From Flectobacillus roseus (lineage in GTDB: Bacteria; Bacteroidota; Bacteroidia; Cytophagales; Spirosomataceae), in NCBI RefSeq assembly GCF_030056665.1, contig NZ_JASHIG010000046.1: a DNA stretch of 46,705 nucleotides; one strand, 5' to 3'. The number at the start of each line of letters is the position of its first letter. Position 1 is the stretch's first letter. A model generated the notes under the pieces. It saw only the letters and a list, made by a program, of their open reading frames with translations, was not told where the DNA came from and ran no database searches. This document shows, one piece after another, positions 35,422-43,900 of the stretch. Both the position numbers and the translations under genes were made by a program.

Positions 35422-38304
35422 ATGAAAATCAACTTTCAGTATCAGGAAAAATTTGAGACACGCCATAACAACTCACATGTAGCTGACCGTAAGGCTATGT
35501 TAGAGGCAATTGGTGTTGATTCGATCGAAACACTCATCAACCAAACAGTACCTGCAGCAATTCGTTTGCCACAGGCGTTAAATCTTCCAAAAGCAAAATC
35601 TGAAGCTCAATTTTTGAAAGATTTCAAGAAATTAGCTCAGCTAAATGATACCTACAAATCTCATATTGGGATGGGATATTATGATACAATCACTCCTTCT
35701 GTGATTTTACGTAATATTCTTGAAAATCCAGCTTGGTATACTGCTTATACTCCTTATCAAGCAGAAATTGCTCAAGGTCGTTTGGAGATGTTGCTCAATT
35801 ATCAAACCATGATAATTGATTTGACAGGAATGGAAATTGCTAATGCCTCGTTGCTCGACGAAGGTACAGCTGCTGCTGAAGCGATGACTATGCTTCACGG
35901 ACAAAGAAAAGGTGCTAAGAAAAACGCTGAAACCATCTTTGTTTCTGAACTATGTCACCCTCAGACTATCGATGTATTGGTTACACGTGCTACTCCACTT
36001 GGTATCAAGGTGGTTGTTGGCGACCACCGTACTGTTGACCTTACTCAGGAAGATATTTACGCTGTATTTGTACAATATCCTGCTGGTGATGGTTCTATTT
36101 TTGATTACACAGACTTTATTGCTTCTGCACATGAGTTGAGTATCAATGTTATTGTTGCAGCAGATTTGCTTGCCTTGAGTTTGTTAAAATCTCCAGGCGA
36201 AATGGGTGCTGATGTTGTAGTGGGTTCATCACAAAGATTTGGTGTGCCAATGGGCTTTGGTGGTCCTCACGCTGCATTCTTTGCAACAAAAGAAGAATTC
36301 AAACGTCATATTCCAGGTCGTATTATCGGGGTATCTGTAGATGCTCAGGGAAATCGTGCTTTGCGTATGGCTTTACAGACACGCGAGCAACATATCCGTC
36401 GTGAAAAAGCTACTTCAAATATTTGTACAGCACAAGTATTGTTGTCGGTAATGGCTGCGGCTTATGCGGTTTATCATGGTCCAGAAGGTATCAAGGCAAT
36501 TGCGGAGAAAGTTCATGGCTTGACTAAATTGACTGCTTTGGCACTCGAGGAATTAGGATATAAAGTAGAGACTGAATCATATTTTGATACGATCAAAGTA
36601 TTTATCGACGAAGACGAGAAGCGTTTAAGAATGGAAGCGTTGGCTAATGGCATCAACTTCCGTTATTATGATGACTACCGTTATATCGGTATTTCTTTGG
36701 ACGAAACTTGTACTTTGGAAGACGTAGAAACAATTATCTACGCTTTTGAAAAAATCGGTAAAAAAGAAGTAAAATTAGAAAGCTTATTCGACAAAGTTGA
36801 TTATGCTTTCCCTACTTCTTTGAAACGTGAAAGTGCATATTTGACACACGAAGTTTTCAATAGCTATCATTCAGAACATGAAATGTTGCGCTATTTGAAG
36901 CAATTGGAAAACAAAGACCTTTCAATGGTTCACTCAATGATTTCGTTGGGTTCTTGTACCATGAAGTTGAACGCTACTACCGAAATGATTCCAGTAACTT
37001 GGCAAGAATTTGGTAATGTTCACCCATTTGCTCCAAAAAATCAGGTTGGTGGTTATTTGAAAATGATTGATGAGCTAAATGTATGGTTGTCTGAAATCAC
37101 TGGTTTTGCACAAATGTCATTCCAACCAAACTCTGGTGCTCAAGGTGAATACGCAGGTTTGATGGTAATTCGTGCATATCATGAGTCAAGAGGTGATTTC
37201 AATCGTAACGTAGCCTTGATTCCATCATCGGCACACGGAACTAACCCAGCTTCTGCTGTGATGGCGGGTATGAAAGTGGTGGTGACGAAATGTGACGAAA
37301 ACGGAAACATCGACGTTGCTGACTTGCGTGCTAAAGCTGAACAATATTCTGATAGTCTTTCTTGCTTGATGGTAACATATCCATCTACTCACGGTGTATT
37401 CGAAGAGTCAATCAAAGAAATTTGTGCATTGATTCACGAGCATGGTGGTCAGGTATATATGGACGGAGCTAATATGAATGCGCAGGTAGGTCTTACATCT
37501 CCTGCAACTATTGGCGCTGACGTTTGTCACCTTAACTTACACAAAACATTCTGTATTCCTCACGGTGGTGGTGGTCCTGGTATGGGTCCAATCGGTGTGG
37601 CAGCACACTTGGCTCCATTCTTGCCTGCTCACGCTGTTGTGAAAGATGCAGGTGGTAAATTGGGTATCACAGCGGTTTCGGCTGCTCCTTATGGTTCGGC
37701 TAGTATCTTGACGATTCCTTATGCTTACATTGCCTTGATGGGTGGCGACGGTTTGACAAGAGCTACAGAAACAGCGATTTTGAACGCTAACTATATCAAA
37801 GCTCGTTTGGAAGGACACTACCCTGTACTTTACACAGGTACAGAAGGACGTTGCGCTCACGAAATGATTTTGGATTGTCGTCCATTCAAAATTTCAGCAG
37901 GTGTAGAAGCAGAAGATATTGCGAAACGTTTGATGGATTATGGATTCCACGCTCCAACTCTTTCGTTCCCAGTAGCTGGAACATTGATGGTTGAGCCAAC
38001 TGAATCTGAATCTAAAGCGGAGTTAGATCGTTTCTGTGATGCGATGATTGCCATCCGTGCAGAGATCGCTGAAATTGAAGCTGGTGCAGACAAGACCAAC
38101 AACGTTTTGAAAAATGCTCCACATACACAATATGTAGCTTTACAAGAAAACTGGGACAAACCGTATTCTCGTGAAAAAGCTGTATTCCCATTGGCGTATG
38201 TAAAAGCTAACAAATTCTGGCCAACTGTATCTAGAATTGACTCAGCATATGGTGACCGTAACTTGGTTTGTGCTTGTATTCCAACAGAAGAATATGCTCA
38301 ATAG
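35422..38304 (+). CDS. gcvP: Glycine dehydrogenase (decarboxylating), single-chain P-protein
   Basis: This 960-residue protein starts at ATG 35422 (MKINFQYQEK). It decarboxylates glycine with pyridoxal phosphate and passes the aminomethyl group to the lipoyl H-protein in the cytoplasmic glycine cleavage system. Both halves of the fused P-protein are present: residues ~10-440 (MGYYDTITPSVILRNILENP, GSSQRFGVPMGFGGPHAAFF) and ~450-960. The second half carries SLGSCTMKLNATTEMIPVTW, SAHGTNPASAVMAGM and the cofactor lysine Lys708 in NLHKTFCIPHGGGGPG. Length and motifs are normal. gcvT and gcvH are not in the window. Transcription ends at the strong hairpin at 38407-38444. Confidence 0.97.
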   Translation: MKINFQYQEKFETRHNNSHVADRKAMLEAIGVDSIETLINQTVPAAIRLPQALNLPKAKSEAQFLKDFKKLAQLNDTYKSHIGMGYYDTITPSVILRNILENPAWYTAYTPYQAEIAQGRLEMLLNYQTMIIDLTGMEIANASLLDEGTAAAEAMTMLHGQRKGAKKNAETIFVSELCHPQTIDVLVTRATPLGIKVVVGDHRTVDLTQEDIYAVFVQYPAGDGSIFDYTDFIASAHELSINVIVAADLLALSLLKSPGEMGADVVVGSSQRFGVPMGFGGPHAAFFATKEEFKRHIPGRIIGVSVDAQGNRALRMALQTREQHIRREKATSNICTAQVLLSVMAAAYAVYHGPEGIKAIAEKVHGLTKLTALALEELGYKVETESYFDTIKVFIDEDEKRLRMEALANGINFRYYDDYRYIGISLDETCTLEDVETIIYAFEKIGKKEVKLESLFDKVDYAFPTSLKRESAYLTHEVFNSYHSEHEMLRYLKQLENKDLSMVHSMISLGSCTMKLNATTEMIPVTWQEFGNVHPFAPKNQVGGYLKMIDELNVWLSEITGFAQMSFQPNSGAQGEYAGLMVIRAYHESRGDFNRNVALIPSSAHGTNPASAVMAGMKVVVTKCDENGNIDVADLRAKAEQYSDSLSCLMVTYPSTHGVFEESIKEICALIHEHGGQVYMDGANMNAQVGLTSPATIGADVCHLNLHKTFCIPHGGGGPGMGPIGVAAHLAPFLPAHAVVKDAGGKLGITAVSAAPYGSASILTIPYAYIALMGGDGLTRATETAILNANYIKARLEGHYPVLYTGTEGRCAHEMILDCRPFKISAGVEAEDIAKRLMDYGFHAPTLSFPVAGTLMVEPTESESKAELDRFCDAMIAIRAEIAEIEAGADKTNNVLKNAPHTQYVALQENWDKPYSREKAVFPLAYVKANKFWPTVSRIDSAYGDRNLVCACIPTEEYAQ

Positions 38305-38406
38305 GGAAAAAACGTTATTAGTTGATAGTGTATCCGTTACTGGATTGTACTAGTATTATTAACTTAATTTTACCCGAAATTAGCATAAAGCTTTATACGA
38401 TAGGTA

Positions 38407-38444
38407 AAAAAAGCGGTCGAAAATTATTTTTCGACCGCTTTTTT
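38407..38444 (+). terminator. Intrinsic terminator after gcvP
   Basis: A 17-bp stem (38407-38423 with 38428-38444; core GCGGTCGAAAA) closes a 4-nt loop and ends in a run of T. The A-run on the other side also makes it usable from the minus strand. Confidence 0.92.
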
Positions 38445-38472
38445 GATGCTGTAATGCTAGATATGTCTGGGC

Positions 38473-38693
38473 TTTAGACGCAAAATATTGTGTTTCTATG
38501 AATGAAAATAATCACTCATTCAATCTTCAGGTGAATAAATCCACCTGCTAAATGGAATCATATTTTTAACTTTAAGGCTAATCTGTATTTGGCTTTAAAT
38601 CAAGAATATTTCTGCCTTCAAAAGGATAATATTTAGACAGCGTCGATACTATTTTTCAAAATGATGCATTTTTAGACGCAAAATATTGTGTTT
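38473..38693. repeat. Direct repeat pair of 23 bp, 198 bp apart
   Basis: tttagacgcaaaatattgtg plus ttt occurs exactly at 38473-38495 and 38671-38693. Further shared words follow (tgtttcta; aatcactcattca), so the duplicated unit is probably about 70 bp with later insertions. Confidence 0.8.
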
Positions 38694-38779
38694 GTGTTTC
38701 TACAGTCGCAATATAAATTTAAAAAATCACTCATTCACTCAATCTCCACTCACTCAATTAGTGAATCCCTCATTTTTAT

Positions 38780-40558
38780 TTATCTAAATATCGCTAACGT
38801 ACCTTTGAGTTCTAGCTCAGGATGGTCAGGAAATGGAATGATATGATAAGTATATGATCCCATTGGTAAGACATTCCCATTATAAGTACCATCAAAACCA
38901 CCATAACTTCCGTAAGAATAATAGGCTATCTCTCCCCATCGATTAAATACGCGTACTTCTGCATTGGGATAAGCTGTTATGTTGGTTAATTCCCAAGTAT
39001 CATTAAATCCGTCTCCATTAGGAGTAAATACATCTGGAATCCAGATTTTTTCAAACACTACGACATCTACCGATTTTTCGTCACTACAATTTGAGCTAAA
39101 TGGACTTTCTACCTTCAAAGTGTAAGTCTGTGTTGCAGTGGGATTAGCTGTGGGAGTTGGAATTTTTGGATCGCTTAAGGCAACATTAGGAGTCCATGTG
39201 TAAAGATAGGTTGGATCTGTATAGTTACTTTGAAGCACTACACTTGAACCTTTCCACATAAATTCAGTACGAGCAAATTCGATTTTAGGAATTTCATGAA
39301 TGATTACCTCTTGCTTGGCTACACCATTCAAGCAACTCAATGTACCTCTCACTTCGTAATTTACGGTGTGTTTTCCGACTCCTAATCTGGCATAATCAAA
39401 CTGCGTTGCTGCGACACCATCAATCGTGAAAGCCCCCCCAATAGGAGTACCTTCCAAAGGAACTGCAGTATGATTTAGTCCACAAACGGAGGGAATATTC
39501 GTAATTTTGGGCTGAACCTGATTAACAAATTTTGCCGTGAATAGCTTTTCGGCACTACACTCTCCGTCCGAGACCTTCACTTTATAATCAGCATCACTAG
39601 TGATTGTTAATTTGCTACCTACCTCCGAAAGTATAGTACTATTTTGAAACCATTCATAACTTACAAAACCTGTGGTAGCTTGTAAACTGGCAGGTTGTCC
39701 AATACAAAAATCTGTACCGCCAGTGCTACTAGTAAGTACCACTTGAGGGTCTTTTACGACAATTTGAACACTATCCTCTAAATTTGGACAGCTATTATTT
39801 TGTGGCAAAGAATAAAAGATTTTGTGAGTTCCTACTTTGGCATCTTGTGGCGAAAAAAAGCCCATAGAGGTATTGGTAATACCTGGCCCTCTGAACGTAC
39901 CTCCAGCATAATTTACCGAAAGATTAAAGCCTGCTGTACTTACACCACAGACTGTTGGAACGGGCGTAATGACTGGTTGTTGTAAGGGAACATAGGAGAT
40001 AGTATATGGTGCTGATATCGTTTGGCAGAAATTGATTGCATCAATTACAACAAGTTTGTACACACCTGCTTTAGTTGCTGTCAAAGTGGGCGTATTAAGA
40101 TTTAAAGGAGACTCATCTACACGCCAATTATAATTCACATTAGGTAATACATTTGCGTTAAGGTCTAAAGAGTTTCCTTTACATATCTCAGTTACAGCTC
40201 TACTTGGCGTGATAAAAGAGGGCGGTGCAGTCAACATAGGGACATCAATCGGTGGCGTCTCTATATTTCGTTGTGTAGCTTTTGATTTAGCAGTCATTTT
40301 ATATTTACCAGGGTCACTTACATCGGCATACGCCCCAGAAGCTTGAGTTAGTGTTGTCCAATCCCCTTCTATTACTCTATAAAAGTACCATTTATGATCC
40401 TCGTAATCATCTGGATTATCAATAGTTAGTCTTACTGAATTATTTGGGCATATTCCCTTTGCATCTCCATCCATCTTAATTTGCTGTGCAAATGACGAAG
40501 AATAACTAAGGAATAATATGGTAAAAAAGGCAATATATCGGTAAATATTTATGGGCAT
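38780..40558 (-). CDS. Secreted Ig-like protein with CHU_C (T9SS type B) domain
   Basis: This 592-residue protein has a signal peptide at residues 1-25 (MPINIYRYIAF..., ending SFAQ). Residues ~30-480 hold several Ig-like modules marked by CPNNSVRLTIDNP, CKGNSLDLNANVLPNVNYNW, CIGQPASLQATTGFVSYEWF and two ~70-residue segments with VCGxxxAxxxL and a GG(A/T)F motif. Residues ~500-592 are the CHU_C domain (IWIPDVFTPNGDGFNDTWEL, VRVFNRWGEIAYYSY, GGFDGTYNGNVLPMGSYTY), the known type B cargo signal of type IX secretion. It lies 375 bp downstream of the giant adhesin on the same strand, with a terminator between, so it is probably a separate unit. It is likely surface-attached or secreted; ligand unknown. 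Confidence 0.92.
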   Translation of the reverse strand: MPINIYRYIAFFTILFLSYSSSFAQQIKMDGDAKGICPNNSVRLTIDNPDDYEDHKWYFYRVIEGDWTTLTQASGAYADVSDPGKYKMTAKSKATQRNIETPPIDVPMLTAPPSFITPSRAVTEICKGNSLDLNANVLPNVNYNWRVDESPLNLNTPTLTATKAGVYKLVVIDAINFCQTISAPYTISYVPLQQPVITPVPTVCGVSTAGFNLSVNYAGGTFRGPGITNTSMGFFSPQDAKVGTHKIFYSLPQNNSCPNLEDSVQIVVKDPQVVLTSSTGGTDFCIGQPASLQATTGFVSYEWFQNSTILSEVGSKLTITSDADYKVKVSDGECSAEKLFTAKFVNQVQPKITNIPSVCGLNHTAVPLEGTPIGGAFTIDGVAATQFDYARLGVGKHTVNYEVRGTLSCLNGVAKQEVIIHEIPKIEFARTEFMWKGSSVVLQSNYTDPTYLYTWTPNVALSDPKIPTPTANPTATQTYTLKVESPFSSNCSDEKSVDVVVFEKIWIPDVFTPNGDGFNDTWELTNITAYPNAEVRVFNRWGEIAYYSYGSYGGFDGTYNGNVLPMGSYTYHIIPFPDHPELELKGTLAIFR

Positions 40559-40933
40559 ATAAGTTAGTAATCGAAATTGTAGGAAATACTTTTTGATATG
40601 GGCTATTTGAAAAATCAGGAATGAAGAGTTATTTTTTGGGTGCTGTTAGAGTAAATTTTCTATCACACATTTACCCAAAATTCTTTTCTAAAACAGCTTT
40701 CAAAGTATAATCCTGATTCTCAATAAGATTGACAAATTTACTGTAATTAACGTTGCAATACAATTGAATATTTTCCTGATACTCTTTTCCAAAAAAGAAA
40801 CCCCTTCATCAATTGACAAAGGGGTTTGCTAATATGGGATAAGATAGAGTCTTCGCTCGCGATGAAAACTTCCGTTAATTAATTGGTCCCATTTCTTATT
40901 ATCTTTTTAGAAAAGGCTTTTACCTAATTCTAT
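40559..40933. other. Intergenic region between the two right-end surface-protein genes
   Basis: This 375-bp AT-rich gap contains the terminator of the giant adhesin (40798-40827) and presumably the promoter of the CHU_C gene. Nothing else was seen. Confidence 0.55.
40798..40827 (-). terminator. Intrinsic terminator after the giant adhesin
   Basis: AAACCCCTT (40798-40806) and AAGGGGTTT (40819-40827) form a 9-bp stem with a 12-nt loop. On the minus strand it is followed by CTTTTTTGG, a good T-tract. Confidence 0.85.
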
Positions 40934-43900
40934 TTATCTCGCTGATTTTTGAATTGTAATTGGAACACACTCTTGAGGTCCGCAATCACAAGCTACTGGC
41001 TGAATTCTCACTACTTGATCTGTAAAACAACCATTGGCATTGAATACTCGAATCGTGTAGGTTTTTGTTGCCGTTGGATTCGGAATATTCGCCATCAAGA
41101 TACCATTGGTAGGAATAACCGTTGCCGTTGCAAAGTTTTTCGTTCCTGTGTAAGTCGAAGCCTCAACAATGTCATATTTATCTCCAGTATTGAAACCTGC
41201 GATACGAATTGAGCCATTGTTTAGCGTAGTTGTTTTGTTACATTCTGAGTTAGTGACAATCGGAACAAAGTTTGGTTTTGCATAAACCATTACATCTGTT
41301 GTAGCTGTTGCCACACAACCATTCGCTGAAACAGTTACCATATAAATACCTTGTGACAGTGCACTCGCTCCTGATACTACAGGGTTTTGGGCTGTCGAAG
41401 TAAATCCATTTGGACCAGCCCAGCTATACGAAGTACCACCACTTGCACCGAGTGTAATCGAAGAACCAGCACAAGCACTTACTGAAGTAGCCGTTGCATT
41501 TACAGTATTTTTAGTTACTGCTACCGTTGTAGTTGCTTCACAGTTTTTATCAGTAATTACTTTCACGGTGTATGTTCCCTCTTGGGTAATCGATACCGTT
41601 TGAGATGTTGAGCTAAATCCGTTTGGACCTGTCCACAAGTAAGTTTGACCGCTAGTTACACCTGAATTAATGGTTAACTGTGTTGAAGCATCCGAGCAGA
41701 ATGCTGTTGCTCCTGTTACAACCGTTGCTGCTTTAGGATTCTGAGTCACATTGAATACCTGAACAGATTTACATCCATTAGCTTCCGTAATATTCACCGT
41801 ATAAGCTCCAGCAGTTGATACGCTAATTGAAGACGTTGTTGCTGAAGTATTCCAACTATAAGTAGCATTGGTAAATCCAGTGACTGCCAAAGTTGTTGTA
41901 CTACCTTCACAGAATTCAATTGCTTTAGTCGTTGTTGGAATAGGACTCACTGTAATACCAACTGTCGCAGTAGTTGAACAACCAGAATTACCTTCGATAG
42001 TGACTGTATATGTTCCTGAATTACTTACTGAAACATTCGACAGTACAGGGTTCGTTGTTGTGGCAGTAAAGCTTGCTGGGCCGCTCCATGAGTAAGATTT
42101 TACGCCCGAACCAACCGTTGCATTTACATTCAAATTAACCGAACCACCTGAACAAACAGTTGTCGCACTTGCTGAAGCATTTACATTAAATGTTTCAGTT
42201 GTCAAAGTTACGGTTCCTGTCGCAGAACATCCATTATTTGTTACTACCACTTGATAACTTCCTGCTGTACTTACATTAATCACTGCGGTATTGGCAGTAA
42301 ATCCATTTGGACCAGTCCAAGCAAAAGTACCACTAGAGTTTGCCGTAAGCGCTACTTGACCACCTGGGCAGATTACTCTATTTCCAGAAATAGTCACCAC
42401 TGGATTTTCTTTTACTGTCAAAGTTGCTGTGGTAGAACCAACACAACCTAATGAAGTCGTTCCTACTACGGTATAAACGCCATTCATTGTCGTAGCCGCA
42501 CTATTTGAAATCAAGGCTTGAGCAGATGTTGAAGTAAATCCGTTTGGACCTGTCCATGAATAAGTACTTGCACCTGTAGCTGTCAATTGAGCAACACCTC
42601 CTACACAAACCTCAACATTAGATACATTTATCGTTGCCGCAGGATTAACGGTTACATTTGCAGTAGCTGTACCAATACAACCTACAGCATTAGTTCCTGT
42701 TACTGTGTAGATTCCTTGTGTATTTACTGATGGTGACGCACCTGTTGCCGTAAATCCATTTGGTCCCGTCCATGAATAAGTACTTGCACCTGTTACACTC
42801 AAGTTCAAACTTTGCCCTTGACAAATCGTTCCACCTGTGGCTGTCAATGCTGGTAAGGTATTTACTGTTACCTGAACTGTTGTTGATGCACTACAGATAT
42901 TACCATCACTTACGACTACTGTATAGGTTCCAGAATTTGAAGTTGTCGCACTTGCAATCGTTGGATTTTGCTGTGTCGAAGTAAAGCTTGATGGTCCACT
43001 CCATGAGTAATTAGAGCCTGAGCCATTCGCCTTCAATTCGATTGTTTGACCTTGACATACTACTGTATTTACTAACGTTGCACTTACTGTTGGTAGAGCA
43101 TTTACTATAACATTTACTGTAGCCGTTGTCGTTGCTGAACAAGCATTATTAGCTGTTACTGTCAAGGTATATACTCCCGATTGAGCGGTTGTTACACCAT
43201 TGATCGTTGGACTTTGACTTGTACTTGTAAAGCTTGCTGGACCACTCCATGAGTATTGTGATACCGTTGGCGTTCCTGTTACTACGGTCGTTAGTTTCAC
43301 CGTTGAACCTGCACAATAAGTATTTTTATCCGTACTTACGCTAATTTGGGCCGCTGGGCAATTTACACCTGCATCAACAGTCAAGTTAGATGTGCCAGGA
43401 GTTGTGATTGATACTACACCAGTTGTACCTGTTAAATCAGCATCACTATCCTTTGTATCATCTCCACCAGCATCTTTCGTTGAAATCACATAGCCTGCAG
43501 GTAAAGTACTTGTCGAGAACACGACTTTGTAATCTCCTAAACCTAAGTAATCAAATCCATAAATACCAGAAGAATTAGTCGTAGTAGTAGCCAAAATATT
43601 TCCTAATCCATCCGTCAAAGTAACTGTTACATTGTTTACTCCATTTAGCGGTGTTTCATTTTGGATACCATCTCTATTAGTGTCATACCATACTAAATCT
43701 CCAATTTTCGAAGGTTTAAATAAACCAAAATCAACCGTTAAGTTTGAAGTATTGTCAGTATCACCATCGTTTACAGGCTCTGTATAAGGAACTAATGTAA
43801 TCGCTTTAGTGATAATTTCAGCACCTACTAATGTTCCGTTATCATCATTATTGACATCATTATCAGGATCTGGTGTCGCACTACCTTCATAAGGTCCTGT

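Larger units (their letters stand above)
38305..38779. other. Convergent intergenic region with terminator and direct repeats
   Basis: This 475-bp non-coding region contains the gcvP terminator (38407-38444) and a pair of direct repeats (38473-38495 and 38671-38693), each followed by an atcactcattca word. The end nearest the minus-strand CHU_C gene is a run of cactcattcactcaatc-like words. Confidence 0.7.
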
